From CAYRFU01 sp964423525 (GTDB lineage Bacteria > Vulcanimicrobiota > Xenobia > Xenobiales > JADMJV01), in contig CAYRFU010000001.1 in NCBI GenBank assembly GCA_964423525.1, forward strand, positions 1 through 64,000: 64,000 bases of DNA. The letters are read 5' to 3'. Position 1 is the stretch's first letter, and the number at the start of each line of letters is the position of its first letter. The notes beneath the pieces were generated by a model. The model saw only the letters and a list, made by a program, of their open reading frames with translations, ran no database searches and was not told where the DNA came from. Below are positions 25,268 to 33,797 of the stretch, in pieces. Both the position numbers and the translations under genes were made by a program.

Positions 25268-26035
25268 TCAAATTTCGCTTTCCCCCTGCAGGACGATTCT
25301 ATCCCCAGGAACCAACCTTAAAAGGTCCCCAGCATGGCCCTGATTGGAGGAAACCTCGAGCAGGTTGTCAGAGCCCCAAATGGTCAAGAGTTCCCCTTTT
25401 TCCACCTCGCTATAACTGTCGGCCATAGGGATGGTCCGGTCGCCGACCCGGGCTTTCCAGCGACCCGGCCGAGCAAAGTTCGTGACCAGGTTACCGAAGT
25501 GATCAACGGCCAGGACGGTGGCTAGAAAGTCTTGGCCTTCTGGCTCGACGGGGGCGAAGTCCAGTTCCAGCAGTCGCTCGGTCGGCGGCCCAAAGGCCGA
25601 AGGTTTGACGCCGGCGGCAAGATGACCGGCCGCGGGAGCAAAGATGTCTCGCCCGTGAAAAGTCCGACTGACCGAACGGAGCCGATAACTGGCCTCTGTC
25701 AATTCATAAGCTCGGTAGCGCTTGAGTCGGGAGAGACAGTGAGTCATCAAGCCGTTATCGGGCACTACGAAGTAATGACCATCCCCTTCAACCACGACAG
25801 CCCGACGCTCCCCTCCCACGCCGGGATCCACCACCGCCAAATGAATGGTACCTCGCGGAAAACAGGAAAAGCCTCGAGCCAATTGGTAAGCCCCTTCGGC
25901 CACATCTTGTCGTCTCACCAGGTGGGTCAGGTCGACTAAACGCGCGCTTGGGCAAAGCCCCAGGATGACGCCTTTCATCATGCCCACATAGGGGTCTTTC
26001 AGTCCGAAATCGGTTAGCAGCGTGATGACCGGCAT
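25268..26035 (-). CDS. SAM hydroxide adenosyltransferase (SAM hydrolase, DUF62 family)
   Basis: A 255-aa enzyme that cleaves S-adenosylmethionine with hydroxide to adenosine and methionine; relatives are the fluorinase and chlorinase. The N-terminal DFGLKDPYVGMMKG, VDPGVGG and PDNGLMT motifs form the substrate site, and the DHFGNLVTN segment starts the C-terminal domain. The ATG at 26035 is chosen as the start of the conserved ITLLTDFG strand. It overlaps the endonuclease gene by 22 bp. I would expect a housekeeping role. Confidence 0.92.
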   Translation of the reverse strand: MPVITLLTDFGLKDPYVGMMKGVILGLCPSARLVDLTHLVRRQDVAEGAYQLARGFSCFPRGTIHLAVVDPGVGGERRAVVVEGDGHYFVVPDNGLMTHCLSRLKRYRAYELTEASYRLRSVSRTFHGRDIFAPAAGHLAAGVKPSAFGPPTERLLELDFAPVEPEGQDFLATVLAVDHFGNLVTNFARPGRWKARVGDRTIPMADSYSEVEKGELLTIWGSDNLLEVSSNQGHAGDLLRLVPGDRIVLQGESEI

Positions 26036-26856
26036 AAAGCTTTGCAAAAATCGATCTGGTCAGCCCACTCGGGGTAGTCGATGAGGGGATTGCGATTCCC
26101 CTGAATCTCCTCAATAGCCATGTTCCGATGTTTTTCATAGAGCGAGGGCGGAAACCTTCGGTGCCGGTCTAGCAAAGTCTCAAGCCCTTCCCGGTCATAT
26201 TCGTCGATGGCCTGGGGATACCGTAGCAGGAAGTAGAGGGTGGCGCGGGCCAACGCTCCCACTCCCAGATTCCCTTGGGGACTCTTGCGACCAGACTCGC
26301 AAGTGAAAAGGTGATGCAGGTCTCCCCTCATCGGCTCTTGCCCGCCATACCAAGACCGAGGCACCACCTGTTCACAGTTGAGAGCCTCGTAAGCATCCAT
26401 CGTAGCTAGACTAGCAGCAGCCATTTCCGGACTGGTGAGGAAGTTCACTAGAATCTGGCTCCGAAGGCACCAGTAGTCTTCTCGAATCGCTTCCTCGGCC
26501 TGGATGGTTTGGCCGGAGTAGATGCCTTGAAGCTGACCGTCAGGACGCAAGTCCACCCACGCATAAAGATAGCGAGAAGGAGAATAGGGCCGCGGCTGGT
26601 TGTGGGTCTGGCTCACTTTTTGATGAAGGCTTTCAAAAGTGGGCTCAATCTCGGCGTAATAAGCCTTTCGTCTCTCTTCATCGACTTCAGCTGGATAGTA
26701 AACTCGCTCTCGGGAGCGGGCCAACTCTTCTAGCTGGCCTTGAAGTTCTGGCGGGCCGGGAGGGCCTACAAAGCTATCGGGACAGCCGCAAGCGGCAGGC
26801 CGAGTAGCCTTCCACGAAACAGGGGGTGGGGCTATCCCCACAGAGCCGATGATCAC
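26014..26856 (-). CDS. Endonuclease I family nuclease (His-Me finger, EndA/Vvn type)
   Basis: A 280-aa nuclease. The catalytic block NCEQVVPRSWYG with MRGDLHHLF and NLGVG matches Endonuclease_1, where the His/Asn pair binds magnesium and cuts DNA without sequence preference. The late segment HRNMAIEEIQGNRNPLIDYPE is another family mark. Most relatives are secreted, but no clear signal peptide is seen: the N terminus after the GTG is Pro/Ala/Gly-rich. The start is therefore uncertain. It overlaps the SAM hydrolase gene. Confidence 0.88.
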   Translation of the reverse strand: MIIGSVGIAPPPVSWKATRPAACGCPDSFVGPPGPPELQGQLEELARSRERVYYPAEVDEERRKAYYAEIEPTFESLHQKVSQTHNQPRPYSPSRYLYAWVDLRPDGQLQGIYSGQTIQAEEAIREDYWCLRSQILVNFLTSPEMAAASLATMDAYEALNCEQVVPRSWYGGQEPMRGDLHHLFTCESGRKSPQGNLGVGALARATLYFLLRYPQAIDEYDREGLETLLDRHRRFPPSLYEKHRNMAIEEIQGNRNPLIDYPEWADQIDFCKALCRSSRC

Positions 26857-26901
26857 CTCACGAATCTATGCTTCGTCAGGCGAAGAGTTGTTACCGGTCT
26901 G

Positions 26902-27627
26902 TTACAGACTCAAATAGACAACGTGGTGGTAGGGGTTGTCAGGATTGAGAATCTCTACCTTAGGAAACAACGGTTCCACCATCTTAAGCGTCTGCCGCTT
27001 GGTGAACCCGCCGCAGGTTACGGTGTTACCGTAGCGCTCCAATTTGGGAATGTTGCAAATGAACCGCCCCCCAGGCCGCAACACCCTTTTCACCTCTTCC
27101 AGGTAGGCCTGGGTAACGTAGCGCGGGACGTGCTGAAAGACGAGCTCGCACCAGCCCAAGTCGAACTGACCATCACCCAGCGGGGCCAGGCTTTCCCCAT
27201 CGTTTTGGGAGATGGTCACGTTGTCGTACTCCTGACATTTCTGGCGAGCCAGGTCGACCATGGTGGAGGAGAAGTCCACCGAGTGGATCTTCTTTACCTT
27301 GGGAGCGAGGTGGAACTCCACTCGACCCGCTCCGCAGCCGATATTGAAACAAACGTCCTCTTCAGTGGGCTCGGCCAGGTAGACGATCGACTCTGTGTTG
27401 GCGTAGAAGGAATCTTGGGTGTGACACCCCGTGCAGATCTTGTGGTAAACTTCCGGGTCGTCTTCTTTCTCCCAGCCGTAGAACTCGAGCACTTCTTTCT
27501 TCCAGTACTCGCTCTGCTTCTTAGGGTCTAGAGCTATCAAGCCTTCTTTGATCGCATCCCCGACTCGAACCACTTTCAGGTCGGCGGCCAGGTCGGTCAG
27601 CCAGGTTTCTTTCTTTTCGTCACTCAC
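26902..27627 (-). CDS. Class I SAM-dependent methyltransferase with a CXXCH motif
   Basis: A 241-aa protein. Residues about 90-210 are a class I methyltransferase fold: CFNIGCGAGRVEFHL (motif I), SVDFSSTMVDLA (motif II), and RVLRPGGRFICNIP. Before it lies an unusual region with CTGCHTQDS near residue 64. That CXXCH looks like a c-type heme site but there is no signal peptide, so zinc or iron-sulfur binding is more likely. The GTG start has GGAGG 13 nt upstream. Substrate unknown. Confidence 0.82.
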   Translation of the reverse strand: MSDEKKETWLTDLAADLKVVRVGDAIKEGLIALDPKKQSEYWKKEVLEFYGWEKEDDPEVYHKICTGCHTQDSFYANTESIVYLAEPTEEDVCFNIGCGAGRVEFHLAPKVKKIHSVDFSSTMVDLARQKCQEYDNVTISQNDGESLAPLGDGQFDLGWCELVFQHVPRYVTQAYLEEVKRVLRPGGRFICNIPKLERYGNTVTCGGFTKRQTLKMVEPLFPKVEILNPDNPYHHVVYLSL

Positions 27628-27668
27628 CTGACTCTTCTACCTCCCTTTGCCACACAGAAAACCCGTTG

Positions 27669-28274
27669 CTAGGCGGAACGAAGCTGGAACGGAGTTCTGG
27701 ATTTGTCCACCAGCGAGGCGAAAAAGCGATGAAACCGCTGGTCCCGGCTGAGCTCGGGGTGGAAAGAGGTGGCCAGCAGATGCCCTTTTCTTACGGCCAC
27801 AATCTGACCTTCGACCGTGCCCAAGACCTCGATGTCGGGGGCCGGATGACGAGCTAGGGGCGCGCGGATAAAAACGGCCGGAAAGGGTAAGTCCCCAAGC
27901 TCTCGGACCTGGACCCCGGCCTCGAAGGAGTCAACCTGACGCCCAAAGGCGTTGCGTTCGACTTCCATATCTAGCAGGGCCAGAGAGTGTTGCTCGGGCA
28001 GCCCGTTGGTGATCCGGGTGGCCATCAAGATCATGCCGGCACAAGTACCCCACAAAGGCATCCCCGCCAGGGCTCTCTCCTGAATCGCTTTGAGCAGACC
28101 AAACCGGTCCAGCAGCTTCCCGATGGTGGTGGATTCTCCACCTGGCAAAATCAAACCGCCCACCTCCTGGAGATGAGCGAGAGTGCGCACCTCAACCCCC
28201 TCAAAACCACAAGCTTCGAGGACGGAGAGGTGCTCGATGACGGCCCCCTGAAGGGCCATCACACCGATCTTCAT
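27669..28274 (-). CDS. pdxT: Pyridoxal 5'-phosphate synthase, glutaminase subunit
   Basis: A 201-aa class I glutaminase that feeds ammonia to PdxS for direct PLP synthesis. LPGGESTT, the nucleophile in WGTCAGM (Cys78), and the His-x-Glu pair in SFHPEL are all present. The start overlaps the pdxS stop by one base, so the subunits are translated together, as usual. Complete and unremarkable. Confidence 0.97.
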   Translation of the reverse strand: MKIGVMALQGAVIEHLSVLEACGFEGVEVRTLAHLQEVGGLILPGGESTTIGKLLDRFGLLKAIQERALAGMPLWGTCAGMILMATRITNGLPEQHSLALLDMEVERNAFGRQVDSFEAGVQVRELGDLPFPAVFIRAPLARHPAPDIEVLGTVEGQIVAVRKGHLLATSFHPELSRDQRFHRFFASLVDKSRTPFQLRSA

Positions 28275-29170
28275 TACCAGCCCCGGGCCTGCAGAAGCTC
28301 GCGCTCAGGGATGGACGAAATCTCAAGACCTTTCATCGGGTCTCCGATCCCTTTCGAGAACTCAACTAGCTGCTCGGCGTCGGTGTAGTGGGCGGTGGCA
28401 TCGACGATAGCGCGGGCGCAACGCGCGGGGTCGCTCGACTTGAAGACTCCCGAGCCGACGAAAATCCCGTCGCAACCCAAGCGCATCATCAGCGCGGCAT
28501 CGGCCGGGGTGGCGATCCCGCCAGCGGCGAAATTGACAACCGGGAGGCGTCCTAGCTCTTTGACCTGCTTGACCAGCTCGTAGGGGGCACCGATATCCTT
28601 AGCAAAGGTCATCAGCTCTTCCTCTGGCAGGAGTTGAACCTTGCGAATTTCGGCGTTGATGCAGCGCATGTGACGAACTGCTTCTACCACGTTACCAGTG
28701 CCGGCTTCCCCTTTGGTGCGGATCATAGCAGCCCCTTCACCGATTCTTCGTAAAGCCTCTCCGAGGTTACGAGCGCCGCAGACGAAGGGTACGTCGAAGG
28801 CATGTTTGTCGATGTGGAACTCTTCGTCAGCCGGAGTCAACACTTCGGACTCGTCGATATAGTCAGCTCCGAGAGCCTGCAGAATCTCCGCTTCGACGAG
28901 GTGGCCAATTCGAGCTTTGGCCATTACCGGGATCGTGACGGCGTCGATGATGGTTTGCACCAGGGCCGGATCTGCCATCCGGGCCACGCCGCCTTCCTTA
29001 CGGATGTCAGCGGGGACACGCTCGAGCGCCATCACGGCGACGGCCCCAGCCTCTTGAGCAACGACGGCCTGCTCGGGGGTGGTCACATCCATGATCACTC
29101 CCCCTTTGAGCATCTGAGCCAATCCACTCTTTACCTTGATCGTCCCCTTCTTCTTGCCGTTCTTGGCCAT
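28274..29170 (-). CDS. pdxS: Pyridoxal 5'-phosphate synthase, PdxS subunit
   Basis: A 298-aa TIM-barrel enzyme that makes PLP from ribose 5-phosphate, glyceraldehyde 3-phosphate and ammonia. The lysine at AKARIGH and the one in RTKGEAGTG are the imine-forming residues, and DYIDESEVLTPAD is the family signature. GGAGAAATTGG before the ATG can serve as ribosome site. The DXP-independent pathway is indicated for the organism. Confidence 0.98.
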   Translation of the reverse strand: MAKNGKKKGTIKVKSGLAQMLKGGVIMDVTTPEQAVVAQEAGAVAVMALERVPADIRKEGGVARMADPALVQTIIDAVTIPVMAKARIGHLVEAEILQALGADYIDESEVLTPADEEFHIDKHAFDVPFVCGARNLGEALRRIGEGAAMIRTKGEAGTGNVVEAVRHMRCINAEIRKVQLLPEEELMTFAKDIGAPYELVKQVKELGRLPVVNFAAGGIATPADAALMMRLGCDGIFVGSGVFKSSDPARCARAIVDATAHYTDAEQLVEFSKGIGDPMKGLEISSIPERELLQARGW

Positions 29171-29467
29171 TCCAATTTCTCCAATATCTCTAGGTTGGCT
29201 GACGCCCCGAACTGTTCTTACCCCATTGGAAAGAAGATATTCATGGGTCGCTCAGCGCCACTGGCGAAGGGCCTCCAGACGAACTCGACCGCCTTGAGGT
29301 TCAAGCTAGACGGCGGAGGGAACTCCAACTCAACCCGACCGGAGTTGAGTACTCAACCTTGTGAGTCCGCTAAAGTTAACAATTCTCTCGACGGGAGCTC
29401 TATCAGGCTCGGCGAAGATGGAATCGCGTCTGCTTTGGACGGGCGTCATTTCGATAAAGGACCTACA
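29171..29467. other. Intergenic gap with a repeated 20-mer and a possible short ORF remnant
   Basis: This 297-bp gap lies between pdxS (minus) and the coiled-coil gene (plus). On the minus strand, the frame 29218-29328 reads like protein (ending with a Met-Asn-Ile-Phe-Phe run and an MG stop), but it has no ATG and no good ribosome site; it could be a remnant. A 20-mer at 29252-29271 recurs at 29864-29883. No clear promoter was found. Confidence 0.35.
29252..29271. repeat. 20-bp repeat, first copy (second copy at 29864-29883)
   Basis: The two copies match at 19 of 20 positions (core CAGCGCCACTGGC) and lie 612 bp apart. The second copy overlaps the C-terminal codons of the M64 pseudogene. I did not notice a third copy. 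May be a small duplicated fragment. Confidence 0.4.
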
Positions 29468-29812
29468 ATGATGGCGGAGGACCGATTTCAAAGGTATGAA
29501 GATACCCAACAAGAGCAGACCGAGCTGCTCCAGGACGTTAAGGACCGCGTGAGCAACCTGGAAGAGGGCCAAAACGAGTTGAAGACGGAAGTCAAAGGCC
29601 TTAAGGACCGGATCGATGACCTGGCTGAGAATCAGGCGTTCTTCCTGGAGCAGATGAATCAGATGGAAGTTAGAATTCTGCGCCACTTTGCCATGGCTCA
29701 AGAGGCTTGGCAGCACGACATGAAGGCCTTTCGCGAGGGGTGTTTGGCGAACAATGAGCAGATCGATGACCACGAGACGCGGTTAAGTCGGCTAGAGGAT
29801 CGGGCGTCGTAG
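29468..29812 (+). CDS. Small coiled-coil protein
   Basis: A 114-aa, almost wholly helical protein. Residues 10-65 carry heptads with hydrophobic a/d positions (LLQDVKDRVSNLEEGQNEL, then VKGLKDRIDDLAENQAFFLEQM). AAAGGA six bases before the ATG at 29468 supports this start. It is the only plus-strand gene between 14.6 and 31.7 kb. A leucine-zipper-like dimer is likely. No family or function recognised. Confidence 0.65.
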   Translation: MMAEDRFQRYEDTQQEQTELLQDVKDRVSNLEEGQNELKTEVKGLKDRIDDLAENQAFFLEQMNQMEVRILRHFAMAQEAWQHDMKAFREGCLANNEQIDDHETRLSRLEDRAS

Positions 29813-29863
29813 CGGCTGCGGTATTCTCGGACCGCCCCCCGCAAAGACACCAGTGCTAACCGA

Positions 29864-31032
29864 TCAGCGCCACTGGCTAAGGGGGTAGCGGGTCCGGTAG
29901 GTGCTTTCCTGAAAGCGTCGACCACTCATCTTGTAGATCTTGCGGGTCAGGACTTCGTGACAGACTGGGCAGAAGACGTCAAAATCCCCGTTTCTCATCA
30001 CGCAACGATAGCTGGGACGCCAAACACCGACCTTCATACCCGCCCCACCCTGGTAGGCGCTGACCAACGGATAGGCCTCGTCCAGGCTGAGACAGTGGCC
30101 CCACTTAGCCGTCTTAGCGATGGTCTTCTGGTTGCTGGGATCGATATACTCAGAGGTCGTGAGGTTGGGATAGGGCAGATCGGCGCCAGCTCGGGGTCCC
30201 CCGGAAGCGTAGCCGTAGCTAGTATCGTCATATTCGTCTCCCAACCCACCAAGAGCGTAGCCGAGTTCGTGAGCCAGAGCGTAGGGCCTACTCGCGGTTA
30301 AGACCACCATCCCCTCTCGACCGTGAGCTCGACCTTCTAGTCGGCTGACCACGATGGTCACATCCCGTCCAGGAGCTGCCGTGGCCGCCTCCTCAGCCGC
30401 AAATCGATTTCGAATTCTCACAAAGTGGCCGCGCGTGGCGTGGGTGGAGCCGAAGGGGAAGGGCTCGTCGTCGTTTCTTGTTTTCTTTGAAGGGCGACAC
30501 CGTCCACAAGTGACGAAGGATGGCCTGAACGTCTTTCTCCAAAAGGTATCGATCGCTTTGACGATAACCGTCGCCCAGGAAAGTAAGATCGACCTTTTGG
30601 GCCGGACTCCCTTGATTTTGAAGAGCCTTGCTTTGGTCCCGCGGCTCGGACCGTTTGACCGTTTCCAAAGTGAGGATCGGTTGAGACGACGCTTCTCTCG
30701 GGCGACCAGCCACTTTTCCCTGCGTCTCGAGGGAGTAGGCTCGACCATATCCGGTCAGCTTAAGGCCAAGATGCTCAGCCAGAGGCCCTAAGCCTATCAA
30801 AACCGCGCCCTCTGGGGCTAGAGGCAAGACCAAAGCGACGGCCTCCTACGATCATGGCTCCTGCTTCTCGTTGATACTCCACCTTTAGTAAGTTCAAAAG
30901 CGGAACCGCTTCGACCATCAAAGGCGGCACAATGACCAACCCCTGAAACTCCTCGCCATCGACCGTCAGGGATCCAACCATGTTCGCGGAAACGGGAAGG
31001 ACTAGAAGGCAGAGAATCAGCAGTTCCCGCAA
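29864..31032 (-). pseudogene. Broken secreted M64-type zinc peptidase
   Basis: Three consecutive frames read as one protein. The 5' part (from 31032) has a signal peptide and a region like the copper amine oxidase N-terminal 'stalk' repeat; the middle frame contains VDLTFLGDGY, the M64 start; the last frame has the catalytic and C-terminal part. Frameshifts lie near 30830 and near 30480. The zinc motif HEFGH is HELGY here, with Tyr at 30257-30259 (one base from His), so a metal ligand is lost as well. M64 relatives include IgA-cleaving proteases. Confidence 0.7.
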
Positions 31033-31041
31033 TGAGACCTT

Positions 31042-31317
31042 CTAATTCCAGCCAGTACCCGTCTGGGCCCAGGTGAAGGTAAACTCTTCTTCAGGAGGGA
31101 GGGTCTGGGCTCGACGAGCAGCCGAGTCGGAGGCCCGAGCCTTGATCGGATTAGACTCTTTTGAATCCTGGGTTAGCACTGTCGCCTCCAACTTTTGCCA
31201 AAACCGTTCACCGCAATTGAGGCAGCAGTATTCATCGACAGAGCGAGGCAAATCGTACATCTTGTCCCGGTGAAGATCGCCTCCGCATCGTCCGCACTGC
31301 ATAGGGAAAAACTTCAA
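31042..31317 (-). CDS. Small zinc-ribbon-like protein
   Basis: A 91-aa protein. Two Cys pairs, CGRC near residue 8 and CCLNC near residue 31, could bind one zinc atom. A hydrophilic helix-poor tail follows, with TWAQTGTGWN at the end. The ATG at 31317 starts the MKFFPMQCGRC segment. It lies 9 nt upstream of the M64 pseudogene on the same strand and may be in one transcript with it. No family recognised. Confidence 0.55.
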   Translation of the reverse strand: MKFFPMQCGRCGGDLHRDKMYDLPRSVDEYCCLNCGERFWQKLEATVLTQDSKESNPIKARASDSAARRAQTLPPEEEFTFTWAQTGTGWN

Positions 31318-31340
31318 TGAGAGTAAGGGAACTCCTCCGG

Positions 31341-31574
31341 CTAACCCTGGATGGTGAAGGAGCTGTTGGGGGGCAAAACTGGCAGCGCCTGGTAAGTTGC
31401 CCGGTGCTTTTGGGTGGGTTCAAAGAAAACGCAGTTCTGACCGGTGGTGACCAAGACATCGAGGGAGGGCTGATTGCGGGTCTTGAAGCCGAAATAGCGA
31501 CAGCCCCGGGGAAAACGGTTATCCCAGGTGACGTGATAATGCACACAGTGAGAGCAGTTGGGAGTCTTACTCAT
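31341..31574 (-). CDS. Small conserved-looking Cys-rich protein (77 aa)
   Basis: A 77-aa protein, starting at the ATG at 31574. The first 50 residues contain CSHCVHYHVTWDNRFPRGCRYFGFK and a later Cys in TGQNCVFF. The spacing C-x2-C-x15-C-x27-C and the His resemble a zinc or metal site. Similar small proteins occur in many proteobacterial and Terrabacteria genomes, as far as I recall, with unknown role. It is divergent from the lactonase-like pseudogene. Confidence 0.6.
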   Translation of the reverse strand: MSKTPNCSHCVHYHVTWDNRFPRGCRYFGFKTRNQPSLDVLVTTGQNCVFFEPTQKHRATYQALPVLPPNSSFTIQG

Positions 31575-31609
31575 CAGCCCCACAATACCGGATCGATGTT
31601 GCCACAACC

Positions 31610-31623
31610 TTACGAATTTGTAA
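31610..31623. promoter_or_regulatory. Near-palindromic site between divergent genes
   Basis: TTACGAATTTGTAA is a 14-bp near-perfect inverted repeat (one mismatched pair), 36 bp upstream of the 31574 minus gene and 60 bp upstream of the plus pseudogene. It could be an operator for either side. Confidence 0.25.
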
Positions 31624-31683
31624 AACCCACCTCTTAGGCCACGTGGGAGGGGGGGGCTTGCAACTTGAGAAGCTGCGGCCATT

Positions 31684-32593
31684 GTGACAAAGACCGTGAA
31701 CGTCGTAACGTCCGTCAGTCTCCTGCTCCTCTTTTTGGCTTGCGGAGGAGGAGACTCCGCACCCACTGGCCTCTCCAGTGTAGGACCCGGTCCCGGGGGG
31801 AGTGGAAGCCTGTCACTGCGGCTCGACACCTCAGCCATCCCCCGAGCCCTCCTCCAGACTGATAGCCAACCCGACACCCTGATGATTGACGTCCTCAATC
31901 CTCAGGAGTTGATTCCGATTGCTCCGCGTTCGGTTTTCACCATCGACCGCACTCAAGCGGTCCAAGTCTTCACCGTGACCGGGATCCTCTATGTCGTCGA
32001 CCGAGGTAATGCACCCCCGACCCCAAGGACCCTCTACCAGGGTCAACCTGAACACAGACGGCACCCTCAGTGGGATTGGTGGGACCGACACCTATAGCTA
32101 GGGCGGGTTTCCCGGGTTTGTGCGGCCAGTGGTGCTGGCCAGCAACCTCTTTCTGTATTCCAATGTGAATAGTGTCTTCGGTAGCCCGCCTTTCGGCATC
32201 GAAGTCTTCTCGACCGACGCAAGCGGGAGCCCTGCGGTGGAGTCGCCAGCCGCTATCGATGCTGCCCTGGACGGGACAGCCCAGGACCTGGTGATAGCTG
32301 GGAACTTTATCTTCACCTGCACTACCATGGGGAAGATTATTCGCTTCGACCTCGACCCTGCCACTGGGGGGCTATCTAATCCCACCGAGCTAGCCGATGT
32401 TACGACCGACGGGCTCCAAGGGATCGGGGTCGATCCTAGCCAACGAGTTCTTTGTGTCTGCACCGATGGGAGCCCACAAGGAGAGCTCGTCGTCTTTAGC
32501 TTGGACGTCACCAACGGCACCCTGGTAGAAACCAGCCGCCAACCCCTGGGCGACGAACCCGGCGTTCTTCACATCGCCAATCCTACCAACTAA
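31684..32593 (+). pseudogene. Broken lipoprotein with lactonase-like beta-propeller
   Basis: The first frame (31684-32097) has a lipoprotein signal (LLLLFLACGGG) and an N-terminal beta-rich part. The second frame, in another phase, continues with propeller-blade sequence (LFLYSNVNSVFG, then FDLDPATGGL) to 32593. The frameshift lies between about 31990 and 32040, and the second frame carries a TAG at 32099-32101. Two lesions argue for a pseudogene rather than a single sequencing error. The 6-phosphogluconolactonase/YVTN type of propeller is the best guess. Confidence 0.6.
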
Positions 32594-32619
32594 CCCTGAC
32601 TGAAAGAACCGTGAAAACT

Positions 32620-33795
32620 CTAAGACATCATCTTGGAGGACACGTCGGCCAGGGGTAACAAGACGCTGAGCACCAACGTTCCCACCATGACTCCCATGAA
32701 GAGAATCAAAGCCGGCTCGAGGAAGCGGGTCAAGATTGCCCGGCGACGCTCTAGCTCTCTCTCATAGAAAGAGGCGGCCGAATCGAGCATAGGGGAAAGC
32801 TCTCCAGTCCGCTCACCCGTCTTCAAGAACTGCTGAAGCAGGGGTGGAATCAGATAGATTCGACCGATCGAGACAGCCAATCCGTCGCCGCGTTCAACCG
32901 CTTTCTCGGCTCCGGCAAGCTCCCGTTTCAGGGCCTCGTTCTCGAGTGACTCACGGGACAGCTGCATAGCCCTGACCAGGGGCACCCCGGCAGCGTGGAG
33001 CATCCCCAAAGTCCGAGCCCACTGCTCCATCAGGCCACAGGACAACATGGGCCCCAACAGAGGAAGGCCAAGACGCCAACGGTCGAGAGTGACTCGAGGC
33101 ATCATCCGAAGTCCGAGCAAAAGGGTGGCCACGCCGCCGATCAGCACGAACAGACCAAACCCCGTGAGAGAATTCCCCATCCAGACAATCCACTTGGTTA
33201 ACCAGGGGAGTTCGATGTCGAGGGCCCCATACATCTCCTCCAGGACGGGCGTGAGAAAGTAGAGCAAGCCCATCAACAAAGCGATGGAGAGGGTAATCAA
33301 AACGATAGGGTAACTCAAGGCCCCTACCAAAGCTTGGCGGTGCTCAATGTCACGCTTAAGATAATCGGCATAACGGCCAATGATCTCAGCCGGCTGACCC
33401 GACTCCTCTCCGGCCTGGACCATTCTCACCAACATGGGAGGAAAGGCCTGCTCCTCAGCCATCGCGCCGGTCAGCGAGTCCCCCTCCCGAAGCTTAACTC
33501 GAACCCGACGCAAAGCACTGCGCATTCGAGGGTCTTCGTCAAACTCAGCCAGAGACTCGAGAGCCTCGTCAAGAGGAATGCCCGAGCGGATGAGAGCGGA
33601 AAGCTGTTGCAAGGAGTAGGCTAACGACTCGCCAGCGGCGGCCTGCTTGGAGTTTGAGACCTCAACGTTAACCTGGATAGGAAAAAGACCCCGAGCCTTA
33701 ACCTTCTGATAGGCCACCGATTGGCTGGCAGCGTCGACCAGGCCGTTGACCTGCTTGCCGCGATGGTCAGTCGCGACATACTGATAAAGAGGCAT
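32620..33795 (-). CDS. gspF: Type II secretion inner-membrane protein GspF
   Basis: A 391-aa platform protein. Two T2SSF repeats (about 55-175 and 260-380) flank the first of three membrane spans; the start PLYQYVATDHRGKQVNG and the later EESGQPAEIIGRYADYL are family marks. It binds GspE and GspL and anchors the pseudopilus assembly. It is the last gene of the minus-strand gsp operon, with 2 bp after gspE. Complete. Confidence 0.96.
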   Translation of the reverse strand: MPLYQYVATDHRGKQVNGLVDAASQSVAYQKVKARGLFPIQVNVEVSNSKQAAAGESLAYSLQQLSALIRSGIPLDEALESLAEFDEDPRMRSALRRVRVKLREGDSLTGAMAEEQAFPPMLVRMVQAGEESGQPAEIIGRYADYLKRDIEHRQALVGALSYPIVLITLSIALLMGLLYFLTPVLEEMYGALDIELPWLTKWIVWMGNSLTGFGLFVLIGGVATLLLGLRMMPRVTLDRWRLGLPLLGPMLSCGLMEQWARTLGMLHAAGVPLVRAMQLSRESLENEALKRELAGAEKAVERGDGLAVSIGRIYLIPPLLQQFLKTGERTGELSPMLDSAASFYERELERRRAILTRFLEPALILFMGVMVGTLVLSVLLPLADVSSKMMS

Positions 33796-33797
33796 CC

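Noticed and set aside
28802..29467. Plus-strand frame extending the coiled-coil gene back through pdxS
   Set aside because: This part is antisense to pdxS and gap sequence. AAAGGA before the ATG at 29468 marks the real start.
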